Assembly: GCA_910578475.1 (NCBI GenBank) | Contig: CAJTRK010000003.1 | Span: 1 to 64,000 of the forward strand | DNA from: an uncultured Lachnospiraceae bacterium | Lineage (GTDB): Bacteria; Bacillota; Clostridia; Lachnospirales; Lachnospiraceae | DNA length: 64,000 nucleotides | Direction: 5' to 3' | Shown: positions 26,001-34,524 of the stretch, in pieces | Position numbering within the stretch: position 1 is the first letter of the stretch | How the letters are laid out: each line of letters opens with the position of its first letter | Made by a program: the position numbers and the translations under genes | Notes under the pieces: model-generated | What the model was told of the DNA's origin: nothing | The model's input: the letters and a program-made list of their open reading frames with translations, nothing else | Databases searched by the model: none

Positions 26001-26147
26001 ATTATCTATCTCCAGGAACGGCCGGAATCCAGAAGTCTGGAATATATGGCGAAAGAAACGCATGACGTAAAATGCTGTTACAGATGCGGCTTTGTCTATA
26101 AAACAGGCAATGTCTGCCCGAAGTGCGGCAGCAAAATGAACCAATAA
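23094..26147 (+). CDS. Large zinc-ribbon / coiled-coil protein of unknown function (1017 residues)
   Basis: I do not recognise the function. Visible parts: a globular N-terminus (1-200); a treble-clef-like zinc site CPKCNEKLYMG..CNVCNKFYTPC (about 240-290); a low-complexity linker (about 340-510) with 3.5 copies of a 14-residue repeat GTPQTQTAATKTQA; a long charged alpha-helical region (about 510-830); a PH-like beta domain (FVLTPDHIFYHSLFRSGVINIADIEEI, about 900-970); and a C-terminal zinc ribbon CCYRCGF..CPKCGSKMNQ. No signal peptide or membrane segment. ATG at 23094 is chosen over an upstream GTG because GAGGTG lies 7 bp before it. Probably a cytosolic scaffold. Confidence 0.85.
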   Translation: MILLKANPELQKVFGKLIKTMKVPVTWNQVFVISNNCLILAGDVRSLIFNFDNKKSYTSIIEIPEDGIRLQSMPTDHILNNIMNMALYAFGKWGVITGLKVDKDYNALNALFADALRPVGIEPGFGRENFRFFKGGVQITYEDTALAILKLLKQEGKLKEGQSLVTSDEQDDNAGSGSARNSARADGQDLPDPDEDYYKLGLWHNMRWKSETADFRRVPHTSADDAKSRIGNNFYQTNYLCPKCNEKLYMGVYPAGKEILIETDEGRVFMARAYACNVCNKFYTPCPKKLIQEGDVYGLKFDEDRTAFEDYLDVLGRGAERTSNSNFNEFESERNRSKNNDSARNAGTEEPEPVPSSIPDKKSLKEHLSERIKAGAKKRQAENNSSAAAVQTTADSVQAPRDQRPQAPTVSSAKAQPETGRTQVQTATPKAPTGTPQTQTAATKTQAGTPQTQTAATKTQAGAPKAQTAATKTQAGAPKAQAAVAQAPVQPQPDPVPAAFRLAGKTTDELRAILSGLSRKQEQTSPEQAESDERYRKVVEQALAEKLTAKYDARVRTLNNLSSRQLTELKTQIEKESVLSEEKKKTYIQKINGRLFQEEEKVLAQKVELSRNRSYAEIGRMIEDIEKRSLPEELKQETVRKLKQFRKERAEQEVAQLIEHLPLHLDRKQLAAYLEKINQYDGVDITPYRNQLEQRKDMAEKEEITAMIKRGGKKERNALWNLYEQIQKQDFKEENKAPFLEKIYAKIKKMDEEKIEQLCPSIVTLSYSDALKAYDRISQGMFLPELKVNTLEMIKRRLTRLKTDESVQLMRKLKHDLEESLPTHYIFYYYNAREEMKRTPEPSASSSVQADLYGNEEELEAENHRDAMLCAINGYAAQRGEYEYPLMVCDTSRSQNGKEGFVLTPDHIFYHSLFRSGVINIADIEEIHSSRKLFGKGVYVKYFDGSREKLPNHIASKDWPAFAAVLYDFIIYLQERPESRSLEYMAKETHDVKCCYRCGFVYKTGNVCPKCGSKMNQ
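24393..24560 (+). repeat. 42-bp tandem repeat inside the zinc-ribbon protein gene
   Basis: Four contiguous 42-bp units (14 codons each). The first two are nearly identical, the third shares its second half, the fourth is diverged. They keep the reading frame, so the linker length can vary by slippage without breaking the gene. Confidence 0.85.
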
Positions 26148-26208
26148 TGCAAATATAAACTGCGAGACGCCGTTATGCGCACGGGTAAAAGAAGGGATAT
26201 GATTTGAA

Positions 26209-27000
26209 ATGACTGCCATGCAGCTTCCTGACAAAATTGCCGCTCTGCTTTCAGAAAAAACATACCGGACAGACGATATCGGTATGTCCGATGCCTCCGT
26301 CCTCTTATTTCAGGATAACGTATTGAAAATACAGCCCGATAATGAAGAGGCCGAAAACGAATATCGGATGATGGCATGGCTGCACGGCAGACTCCCGGTT
26401 CCCGAAGTCCTCGCCTTTGAAAAGGACGGTCAGAAATCCTGGCTGCTCATGAGCCGCTGCTCCGGGGAAGCCGCGTGCTCGGAAAAATATATGCGCAACC
26501 CGGACAGGCAAATAAAACTTCTCGCGCAGGGATTGAAAAATCTGTGGCGCACCGATATCGCAGACTGCCCTTCCGACTGCCGTCTGAAACACAAGCTCGC
26601 TCTTGCCCGCTATCAGGTGGAACATGGACTGGTCGATATCGAAAACACAGAACCAGACACTTTCGGAGAAAACGGATTCGAAAATCCCGCCCGGCTTCTT
26701 CAATGGCTTTACGATAACCAGCCGGAAGAAGAACTCGTGTTGTCCCACGGCGATTACTGTCTTCCAAATATTTTCTTTTCGGAGCATGAAATCAGCTATA
26801 TTGACCTCGGAAAAACAGGTATCGCAGACAAATGGTGCGACATTGCTCTGTGTTACAGAAGCATATCCCATAATTACAGCGGCGCATATAACGGAAAAGC
26901 ATACAGCGCCCCGGACGACCTGCTCCTGTTCCGCGAACTGGGACTGGAACCGGACTGGGATAAAATACGATATTATATATTGTTGGACGAATTATTTTAG
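26209..27000 (+). CDS. Aminoglycoside phosphotransferase family (APH(3')-like) kinase
   Basis: A 263-residue protein kinase-fold small-molecule phosphotransferase. Seen: VLKIQPD (ATP-binding Lys), catalytic loop LSHGDYCLPNIFF with Asp and Asn, metal-binding YIDLGKTGIADKWCDIAL, and the C-terminal WDKIRYYILLDELF typical of APH(3') enzymes. The closest known class inactivates kanamycin-type aminoglycosides, but chromosomal homologues may have other substrates, and this one is not linked to a mobile element. ATG at 26209 or 26218. Confidence 0.85.
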   Translation: MTAMQLPDKIAALLSEKTYRTDDIGMSDASVLLFQDNVLKIQPDNEEAENEYRMMAWLHGRLPVPEVLAFEKDGQKSWLLMSRCSGEAACSEKYMRNPDRQIKLLAQGLKNLWRTDIADCPSDCRLKHKLALARYQVEHGLVDIENTEPDTFGENGFENPARLLQWLYDNQPEEELVLSHGDYCLPNIFFSEHEISYIDLGKTGIADKWCDIALCYRSISHNYSGAYNGKAYSAPDDLLLFRELGLEPDWDKIRYYILLDELF

Positions 27001-27250
27001 GATGAATGTTCCCTATCATTTGGGAAAATATCATGAAATTGCACAATACTGTATTTTGTGTTTTATTTTTATACAAACATACTTTCATCTTATATTTTGA
27101 TTCAATATTTCAGCTGCAAAAAATAATTCTTATATCGACAGCCAGAGAAGATTAATATCTTCGTCAGGCAAATCTCTTGACATTTTCTCAATTCCCTGTA
27201 TAATTAAACTTCGGAAAATCTCATAGAGTTGAAGTTTTCCCAAGATATAA
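27001..27250 (+). promoter_or_regulatory. Intergenic region with strong promoter upstream of queT
   Basis: AT-rich, no gene seen. It holds a near-consensus promoter TTGACA (27177-27182), 16-bp spacer, TATAAT (27199-27204). This puts the queT transcript start near 27211 and leaves a leader of about 115 nt. Confidence 0.75.
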
Positions 27251-27315
27251 CGTCAGTTCGAGACCTTCCTGACGAACAGGACCGCAAACGGTTCTGTTAA
27301 ACAAAACTAAAGGAG
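27251..27315 (+). promoter_or_regulatory. Candidate preQ1-type riboswitch leader of queT
   Basis: Two consecutive hairpins, CGTCAG-TTCGAGACCTTC-CTGACG (27251-27274) and AACAGGACCG-CAAA-CGGTTCTGTT (27275-27298), are followed by an A-rich tail AAACAAAACTAAAGGAG that contains the ribosome binding site. The loop of the first hairpin contains CCTT, which can pair with the AAGG of the ribosome binding site, as in preQ1 pseudoknots. The downstream gene is a queuosine-precursor transporter. The class (I, II or III) does not fit cleanly. Confidence 0.5.
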
Positions 27316-27325
27316 ACAACAAAAC

Positions 27326-27880
27326 ATGAAAAAACAATCTAGCAACCAGGCGGTTCCTTTCCGAATCGTCCATCCCTTTTCTGTAACTACAATGGCACAG
27401 GCAGCCATGATTGCCGCCCTCTATGTTGTATTGACTTTTATCGCCAATGCTTTTGGACTCGCAAATCATGCCGTTCAGGTGCGCATTTCCGAAGCGCTTA
27501 CCATTCTGCCTTATTTCACTCCGGCCGCCATACCCGGCCTGTTTCTCGGGTGTCTGATTAGCAATATTCTGACCGGCTGCATACTGCCCGATGTCATTTT
27601 CGGCAGCCTTGCCACCCTGGCGGGTGCACTCGGTACATATGCGCTCAGAAAGTGGAAGTGGTGTGCTCCAATTACACCGATACTGGCCAATATACTGGTT
27701 GTTCCGCTCGTCCTGATTTACGGATATGGGTTTCTGAAAGAAGGCTATTCCCTTCTCTACTGTTATTTCTTCTATGTCATTACGGTAGGGGCCGGCGAAA
27801 TAATCTCCTGTGGCATTCTTGGCATGAGTTTATTGTTCACGCTGGAAAAATACAGGGAAAAGATTTTTCCGACTTCATAA
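27326..27880 (+). CDS. queT: Queuosine precursor ECF transporter S component QueT
   Basis: A 184-residue integral membrane protein with five to six hydrophobic segments and the QueT family motif (VQVRISEALTILPYFTPAAIPGL, LATLAGALGTYALRK). QueT proteins import preQ1 or related 7-deazaguanines for tRNA wobble modification, working with a shared ECF energising module. The EcfA-EcfT at 56-59 kb could serve it. Its leader looks like a preQ1 switch, which agrees with the assignment. Ends before a strong terminator. Confidence 0.93.
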   Translation: MKKQSSNQAVPFRIVHPFSVTTMAQAAMIAALYVVLTFIANAFGLANHAVQVRISEALTILPYFTPAAIPGLFLGCLISNILTGCILPDVIFGSLATLAGALGTYALRKWKWCAPITPILANILVVPLVLIYGYGFLKEGYSLLYCYFFYVITVGAGEIISCGILGMSLLFTLEKYREKIFPTS

Positions 27881-27921
27881 GTTCCTGCCGGCAGTTTTAC
27901 GCTGCGGCATCCTTTTCAAAA

Positions 27922-27957
27922 AAAATGAAGTGTGGATTTTTGGCCACACTTCATTTT
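27922..27957. terminator. queT terminator
   Basis: A 14-bp stem AAAATGAAGTGTGG / CCACACTTCATTTT with A-rich 5' and T-rich 3' flanks, usable in both directions. Confidence 0.85.
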
Positions 27958-28117
27958 ATAGTTTACCACATTCTAAAAATATAGTCTACTATTTTTTCAG
28001 CTTTTCTGTAAAATAAAGATAACCATTCAGCCGGCAGAAACATGTCGGCGTCATTTCCGGTTTAAATTCCTGAAAACACAAAACCGCAAAACACAGCATC
28101 GATGAAAGGACATGCAA

Positions 28118-31100
28118 ATGAAGCAGAGAAAGGGAACAGACTTTATCGGGTTATCCAGACAGGATGAAGAGGCGTATCTTGCAAAGACGCTTTCCATCGT
28201 CCGGCACAATGTAGCGGATTATGGCAAAGAAGTGGAAAGAATGCAGGCTGATATCGATGAGATGCTGGCTCATTATCACGATAACGATACCGAAGTTCTT
28301 ACCATTTTGAATAATACGGTTACGCTGCACGAACATATGAAGCGCGCTCTTTTGCGCAACGAAAAAGCGCTGGCCAAACCGTATTTCGGCAGAATCATCT
28401 TTCAGGATGAAAATTTATGCAAAAAAGAATCTCTCTACATCGGCAAAGGCGGCATTTCCAAAGACACAACGCACTGGGTGGTCGTTGACTGGCGCGCTCC
28501 GGTTGCCAATGTCTACTACGAAAATGGTCTCGGCAAATGCAGCTATCCGGCGCCGGGCGATACACAGATTCCTATTAACCTGGAACTGAAACGAACCTAC
28601 GAAATGGAAGACGGCAGGCTGCTCGACTATTTCGATACGGAAGTCGTCGCAAATGATGAACTTCTGACGAAATATCTCGCCAAAAACAAGCAGGCAGTAC
28701 TGGGAGAAATCATTGCGACCATCCAGAAAGAACAAAATGAAATCATTCGAAAATCTCCCTATCACAATATGATTGTACAGGGTGTTGCCGGTTCCGGTAA
28801 AACGACCGTTGCCATGCACAGGATTTCTTTTATCCTTTACAATTATGCCGAACGCTTCAGGCCGGACGATTTCTATATTGTTGGAAGCAACCGGATTCTG
28901 CTCAATTATATAACAGGTGTTCTTCCTGATTTGGATGTGTACGGCATCCGTCAGATGACGATGGAACAACTTTTTGTCCGTCTCCTGTATGAGGACTGGG
29001 ATGAGAAAAAATATCAGATTACAGGCACGGGGCAGACTGTGAAAGACAGCGTCAAGGGAACGCTTCTCTGGTTCCGTGACCTGCAGGCTTACTGTCAGGA
29101 ACTGGAATGGCAGACGATTCCCCGGGAATCTGTTTTCCTCAATCCCCGTCAATTTGTAGAAGGAATCCAAAACGGAAAAACCGGGGTTTTTGATATGACA
29201 GCCGGTCAAAAGGTCAATCCCGCCGATTTGAAGGAACTCGTTTCCCGGGAAACGGTGGAGCGCTATATACGGCAGAATCCGTCCGTATCCATTCAAAGCA
29301 AGATAAATATGCTGAATGACAGGCTTTTGATTAAAATCAAAGAGGAATTTCTCGGAAAAGGCGTCTCTTATACGGAAAATGAGCGAAAAGCAATTCGTAA
29401 AGCTTATCGCGGAACTTATGGCAAAAAAGTCTGGAAGCAGTCCATTTACGAATTATATCAGCATTTTCTTTTAAAACAGGCAGCAAAAGGATATGAAATC
29501 ACGTTTCCTGAAACAGCTTTTGATGTATATGACCTGGCCGCCCTTGCTTATTTATATAAACGGGTAAAAGAAACGGATATTATCAGCGAAGCGCATCATA
29601 TCGTCATTGACGAAGCGCAGGACTTCGGCATGATGGCATACAGCGTCCTGAAATTCTGCATCAAAGACTGCACTTACACCATCATGGGCGATATTTCCCA
29701 GAATATTCACTTCGGCTACGGACTCAATGACTGGGAAGAGTTGAAAAATCTGATGCTTACCGATGATATGGACAGTTTTGGGATTTTGAAAAAAAGCTAC
29801 CGCAACACGATTGAAATCTCGGAATTTGCAACGAAAATTCTACATCACGGACAGTTTTCCATTTATCCGGTCGAACCGATTATCCGTCATGGCAGTCCGG
29901 TACGGCTTCTGAAAGTTTCGGAAAAGACCGAACGATTTCAAAAAGCGGCTGCTATCTGCAAAGACTGGCAGAAAAAGGGGCTCGACACGATTGCCGTTGT
30001 CTGCCGGAACCGGCATACCGCAAAGGAAGCGGCCAAACAACTCAGCAACTATATTGACGTCATCGAAAGCGATTTGGAAACGGCCGTATTCGGAAGCGGC
30101 ATTATGACGCTTCCGGTCGAATATACAAAAGGACTCGAATTTGACGCGGTACTCATCCTGAATCCGACGAGAGACGAATATCCGGTTGACGACGGTCATG
30201 CCAAACTTCTCTATGTAGCGGCTACCCGTGCGCTCCATGAATTGTGTGTTCTGCATGACAGTCACCTGACCGGGCTGATAGCGGACCCGCTTCCCGAACG
30301 GGCAGTTTCGGCGAAAACCGTCCCTGTTATACCGGACGTCCCCGAAAACCGCACCGCACGGACTGCGGAAAAACCGATGCCGATTGCCAATGCCGTTACA
30401 ATACAGAAGCCCTCCGCCATCCGGCCAAAACCGCTGCCATCCGCGCTGTCAAAAGTCCCCTCCCGCCATGCAGCGCCGGGTTCTAAAACGATTACCCTCC
30501 GGAAGCCGGATTCTCTGGCCCGAAAGCCTCTCGGGGCAATTCCTTCCGGCAGCTCTTCTTTTGGCGATATGCCCGCAACGGAAATCCTGCGTCCTGCAGG
30601 GCATTCCAAAATTGACCTGGCCATCCGATGGGCCGCCAGGCATCCCGACGGCCTGTATTTGCAGAGCCGCTACGGCATTCTGCGTCTTAGTCCGGTCGGA
30701 AATGCCATCATCCGGGTCACTTTTGTAAAGGGACAACAAATGACAGATAAAACGCATCCTTTGATTGCGGTCAGCCATATCGACCGGAATTGGATGTACC
30801 GGGACGGCAACGGTATCATAGAGTTATTAACGGATGAGGTAAGTGTGCGGATAAATAAAATAACAGGCGCAATCCAATATGTGACGCGAGATAAGAAACC
30901 ATTGCTTTCCGAACGGAGCAAAGAGTGCCGCCAGATTGAAAATGGTTCCGGCGGTCATTCGAAAACATGGCTTTTTCTGGATTTTCAGAAAAATGAAAAG
31001 TTGTATGGAATCGGAAATCAGGCACAGGGCAGCATACAGCTGCGTGGCTCGGCAAGATATATCTCCCGCCCAAACGAGGCCGGAGAACTGCCTTTTCTTC

Positions 31101-31279
31101 TTTCCGACAAAGGTTACGGAATCCTTTTAGCCACAGACGGCCCCGCTGTCTGCTGCGATATTTCCACTTACGGCTCTTATCTGTATACGGAAGAAAATTT
31201 TATTGATTATTACTTTATTGCAGGAAAACGGCAGAACACGCTGTCCGCCGCTTATTCATATCTTCTCGGCAGATTATAA
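28118..31279 (+). CDS. HelD-like UvrD-family helicase with a C-terminal GH31-like domain
   Basis: Residues 1 to about 725 are a HelD-type superfamily 1 ATPase, a factor that strips and recycles RNA polymerase: N-terminal coiled-coil arm, P-loop GVAGSGKTTVAMHR (about 225), DEAQDFG, GDISQNIHFG, LKKSYRNT and KLLYVAATRAL. A Pro/Ala-rich linker (about 728-830) leads to about 205 residues that look like the N-terminal beta-sandwich of family 31 glycosidases (YGILRLSPVGNAIIRVTF, LYGIGNQAQGSIQLRG, GYGILLATDGPA, TEENFIDYYFIAG, AYSYLLGRL). The catalytic barrel that should follow is absent. ATG at 28118 is preferred (AAAGGA 8 bp upstream). The fusion is unusual. Confidence 0.88.
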   Translation: MKQRKGTDFIGLSRQDEEAYLAKTLSIVRHNVADYGKEVERMQADIDEMLAHYHDNDTEVLTILNNTVTLHEHMKRALLRNEKALAKPYFGRIIFQDENLCKKESLYIGKGGISKDTTHWVVVDWRAPVANVYYENGLGKCSYPAPGDTQIPINLELKRTYEMEDGRLLDYFDTEVVANDELLTKYLAKNKQAVLGEIIATIQKEQNEIIRKSPYHNMIVQGVAGSGKTTVAMHRISFILYNYAERFRPDDFYIVGSNRILLNYITGVLPDLDVYGIRQMTMEQLFVRLLYEDWDEKKYQITGTGQTVKDSVKGTLLWFRDLQAYCQELEWQTIPRESVFLNPRQFVEGIQNGKTGVFDMTAGQKVNPADLKELVSRETVERYIRQNPSVSIQSKINMLNDRLLIKIKEEFLGKGVSYTENERKAIRKAYRGTYGKKVWKQSIYELYQHFLLKQAAKGYEITFPETAFDVYDLAALAYLYKRVKETDIISEAHHIVIDEAQDFGMMAYSVLKFCIKDCTYTIMGDISQNIHFGYGLNDWEELKNLMLTDDMDSFGILKKSYRNTIEISEFATKILHHGQFSIYPVEPIIRHGSPVRLLKVSEKTERFQKAAAICKDWQKKGLDTIAVVCRNRHTAKEAAKQLSNYIDVIESDLETAVFGSGIMTLPVEYTKGLEFDAVLILNPTRDEYPVDDGHAKLLYVAATRALHELCVLHDSHLTGLIADPLPERAVSAKTVPVIPDVPENRTARTAEKPMPIANAVTIQKPSAIRPKPLPSALSKVPSRHAAPGSKTITLRKPDSLARKPLGAIPSGSSSFGDMPATEILRPAGHSKIDLAIRWAARHPDGLYLQSRYGILRLSPVGNAIIRVTFVKGQQMTDKTHPLIAVSHIDRNWMYRDGNGIIELLTDEVSVRINKITGAIQYVTRDKKPLLSERSKECRQIENGSGGHSKTWLFLDFQKNEKLYGIGNQAQGSIQLRGSARYISRPNEAGELPFLLSDKGYGILLATDGPAVCCDISTYGSYLYTEENFIDYYFIAGKRQNTLSAAYSYLLGRL

Positions 31280-31283
31280 GCGC

Positions 31284-31940
31284 TCATAAACGCTCCTTAA
31301 AGTATTGCATCACCTGCAGCAAATCATCGAAAACAGCGGCGCTTTTCGCATACATTTCCTCTGTCGCCGGCAGCAAATCCGGCACCATAATGGGCATCAT
31401 GCCGGCGCTGTATGCCGCGCGGATGCCGTTATGGGAGTCTTCCACCGCATAGGCGCATTCCGGAGCTGCGCCCATTTTTTCACAGGTCATCAGATAAATA
31501 TCCGGTTCCGGCTTGCTCCGCTTCAACTGGTCTCCACCTACTACGACCTGAAAATAATCATATAGTCCGGCCTGCCGCAGCTCTTCCTCCACAACCGCCA
31601 GTCTGGTGGAAGAAGCAAGGCCGACCGGAATTTCATTTTCTTTTAAATACTGTAAAAGCTCTTTTACGCCTTTTTTCAGGGGAAGCCCGTTCTCTCTGAC
31701 ATATTCGTGAAACAGCGCCGATGCTTCTTTCCTGTACTTCTCAAATTCGAAGTCTTTCCCATAATGTGCATGGACAATTTCCTTCGTCTTCTGAATATTC
31801 ACGCCGATACAATCCGTCAATGCCTGTCTGACATCAGCAATTCCGTATTTCTCACCGATTCTTTCCCAACTGTCCAGCACCAGCTGTTCGCTGTCAAAAA
31901 TCGTTCCGTCCATATCAAAAATAACAACTGTTTTCTTCAT
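31284..31940 (-). CDS. HAD-superfamily phosphatase / beta-phosphoglucomutase-like
   Basis: A 218-residue HAD hydrolase: motif I FDMDGTIFDS with Asp9 and Asp11, a helical cap, motif II LASST, motif III KRSKPEPDIY, motif IV VEDSHNGIRAA. Acts on a phosphorylated sugar or similar metabolite in the cytosol; the exact substrate cannot be told. It converges with the helicase gene, with only 4 bp between the stop codons and no terminator seen. Downstream of the exported 846-residue protein on the same strand. Confidence 0.9.
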   Translation of the reverse strand: MKKTVVIFDMDGTIFDSEQLVLDSWERIGEKYGIADVRQALTDCIGVNIQKTKEIVHAHYGKDFEFEKYRKEASALFHEYVRENGLPLKKGVKELLQYLKENEIPVGLASSTRLAVVEEELRQAGLYDYFQVVVGGDQLKRSKPEPDIYLMTCEKMGAAPECAYAVEDSHNGIRAAYSAGMMPIMVPDLLPATEEMYAKSAAVFDDLLQVMQYFKERL

Positions 31941-31968
31941 ATACAGGCTACCTCTTTCCTTCGCATTA

Positions 31969-34509
31969 TCAGTCTTCTTCTTTTCTTACATAGGTGATAA
32001 AATGATTTCCGTTTTCAAGAAGCCATTGCGTCGAATCGTTCATTCCCTTTTTATAAACCGTTCCGGTCAACGGGTCCATTACCACGATGTTCAGCTCATT
32101 AAATCCTACAATCAGAACCGCATTGCCGTCCTGCAATGTCGCAAGTACCGGAATATCCATATTCACATAATATAATACGGCATCCAGACTGCTTCCCGAC
32201 AAATCCAACACCTGCACATCCTTTAAACTTGTTTCCAGAATCGAAGGAATCGTGTTACCCTGTTCGAGCAGATATTCCGTACGCCTCGATACGCCCTCGT
32301 ATTTCAGAATCGTATTCAGGCAGACGGAAAGGCATGTATTCAGTTCCGTCACCTGCTCGCCTTCAATCGCCATAATCTGGTTTCGCGTACTCCGCGCAGT
32401 TCTCTTCCAGATATAATCGCCTTCATTATCCACCACAACGCCAACGTGATTATACGCATAGATGACCGCCTTGCCGGGGTCCGAGAAAATTCCCTCGATA
32501 CCGTTCTTTCCATAGACATAGTACCGTCTTCCCATTTCCTCTTTTTCTTTCATGACAAGTTCGCGTTTTCCTTCAAAAAGAACTTCTTTGGGCGTCAGTA
32601 TTTTCAGCGCTTTGGTATCAATCATCTCTTTGACCACAATTTCCAATACTGTCTCATATTTTTCAATGACCACGCTGCTGATGCCATTGCTTCCGACGGA
32701 CGTCTTTTCCGTACTCATAATCTGGTCATCGCTTGCAGATACATATTCGGCCCTTTCCTCATCCCAGGTCACTCTGGAAAGCGTAATCTGATTATCCGTG
32801 ATAACACTGTCCACCACATAAACGTCTTCTTCCTGATAGGTCTTCAGTAATTTTCCGCTTTCTCCCTGGATTCGAAGGCAGTACATCGGAAAAGTCGTAT
32901 TTCCTGCATGGTCGCTGACAATATCTTCCTGTCTGGCAAGACCGTAAATCAGGTCTTCCTCCATAAAGCCCAACAGCGCAATATACTCGCCGTTTCCTGC
33001 CGTAATTTCCGTTTCCTGCTCCGTTCCGAGATTCAGAAGCTTTAACACCGTACTGCTGTACTGTTCCCCGCCTTCCTGCCAGACAAGCATCTTATTGGAT
33101 TTGGATACTTTATAATTTTCTTCCGTCAGCCCTGATACGACGACCGTATAATTCTTCGCACGCAAATCGACCGCGTAGACATTTCCTTCCAGCATCAGAT
33201 AGCAGATGGCGGACTTATTTATATAGGAAAGCTTCTCCACATCGCTTTTCAGAAGTTCATAAGAATGTTCATACGGGATATAAATCTGTTCTTCCACCGT
33301 ATTGGTCATACTGTTATAAAAATAGACGGAAACGCCTACCTCTCCTTCATGTCTGCCGCGGTTCATATAACCATATACGATAAAAACTACGTTCCCGGCT
33401 TCATCCACATTCATAATCTTAATCTGATGCCGCGTATAACTGCTCCGCGGGTCCGTGATATCTTCTTCATAAAAGGAAAAAAGGCGCGCCAGTTTCTGGT
33501 CCGTCACATTATAACTGTACAGTTTGTTGGAACTGACAAAGGCAAAAACATTTCCTCCGTCGCTTTCCTTCATTTTCACATCTTCGTCCACAATGCCGAG
33601 CATAATTTTATCATTGACAAAAACATCCGCATTCTCGTCAAAAATCTGGGTCATTTCCCGGTCAAAGTCTAATAAGTACATTCGGTCCGGTGTAAAACGC
33701 ACTCGATAATATTCTTTCACCTGATAATAAGTCCGCTCTCTGCCGCTCCGCGTACCGACCATATATTCCAGCTGGAAAGAGCCTGTCCGTTCTTCCAGTT
33801 CTTTGATATCAATGACCGGCTCGGTAACTTTTTCAACCTCCAGGTCGGCCCAGGTCACCTGGTGAAAACTGCTGTGTATCGTCACTTTATGAAGTGTGGA
33901 ATTATCGCCTTCCGCGTTGGATTCCAGGTACTTGGTCAGCTCTGCGGCTGCCTCCCTGTCAAACGTCCTGTCATGAAAATCTCTTACATATTCCAGTTTT
34001 TCCTGTATGAACATATCCTCCGACTGGATAATTCTCGTATAATAACGTATGGTATCTTTTCCTTCAGGCGTCAGAAAAATGATGAGCATATATTCTTTAT
34101 TTTCGCTGATTAAGTCTTTCAACGTGATTTCACATTCCAGCTGTCCCTCTGTTTCCTTGTAATTCTCTATTTCCGTACTTTCAACAAGGCGTTCTCCATT
34201 GATGCTGCGCACCTCGAAAGAAAGCGCTTCTATTTCATTTCCGTAGGTATCGACCGTAAAAGAAACATTTCTGCGGCTTCCAATCGGTAAAAGCGTGTCC
34301 CGCAGATAGCTGGTATCCATATCCTTCGCATAACCGTGAAGCCTGTTCACCTGATATTCACCAATGCGCATCGTAATGACGGGAAAAGATGCTTCCCCCA
34401 TCTCCACCGTCATATCCGTATTTCCTTTATTCATAACCGCACTGACGCCAAATAACGCTGCCAGAAAAATGACGGTCAAATATACGCCCTTTATCACAGT
34501 TTTTTTCAT
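31969..34509 (-). CDS. Membrane-anchored extracellular protein with a degenerate C39-like peptidase domain
   Basis: An 846-residue protein with one N-terminal membrane segment (residues about 5-25), so the bulk is outside the cell. Residues about 30-700 are beta-rich with no motif I know; they look like a propeller or repeated sandwich. The last about 120 residues resemble a C39-type papain-like fold: TCLSVCLNTILKYEG (Cys region), DIPVLATLQDGNAVLIVGF and VVMDPLTG. The normally catalytic His of the G-H-A-V motif is Asn here, so protease activity is doubtful and a binding role is more likely. Followed by the HAD gene 28 bp later. Confidence 0.75.
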   Translation of the reverse strand: MKKTVIKGVYLTVIFLAALFGVSAVMNKGNTDMTVEMGEASFPVITMRIGEYQVNRLHGYAKDMDTSYLRDTLLPIGSRRNVSFTVDTYGNEIEALSFEVRSINGERLVESTEIENYKETEGQLECEITLKDLISENKEYMLIIFLTPEGKDTIRYYTRIIQSEDMFIQEKLEYVRDFHDRTFDREAAAELTKYLESNAEGDNSTLHKVTIHSSFHQVTWADLEVEKVTEPVIDIKELEERTGSFQLEYMVGTRSGRERTYYQVKEYYRVRFTPDRMYLLDFDREMTQIFDENADVFVNDKIMLGIVDEDVKMKESDGGNVFAFVSSNKLYSYNVTDQKLARLFSFYEEDITDPRSSYTRHQIKIMNVDEAGNVVFIVYGYMNRGRHEGEVGVSVYFYNSMTNTVEEQIYIPYEHSYELLKSDVEKLSYINKSAICYLMLEGNVYAVDLRAKNYTVVVSGLTEENYKVSKSNKMLVWQEGGEQYSSTVLKLLNLGTEQETEITAGNGEYIALLGFMEEDLIYGLARQEDIVSDHAGNTTFPMYCLRIQGESGKLLKTYQEEDVYVVDSVITDNQITLSRVTWDEERAEYVSASDDQIMSTEKTSVGSNGISSVVIEKYETVLEIVVKEMIDTKALKILTPKEVLFEGKRELVMKEKEEMGRRYYVYGKNGIEGIFSDPGKAVIYAYNHVGVVVDNEGDYIWKRTARSTRNQIMAIEGEQVTELNTCLSVCLNTILKYEGVSRRTEYLLEQGNTIPSILETSLKDVQVLDLSGSSLDAVLYYVNMDIPVLATLQDGNAVLIVGFNELNIVVMDPLTGTVYKKGMNDSTQWLLENGNHFITYVRKEED

Positions 34510-34524
34510 AAACGCCTAATCCTT

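Noticed and set aside
28415..29296. 293-codon antisense frame inside the helicase gene
   Set aside because: Shadow of the well-supported helicase reading frame; no family resemblance.
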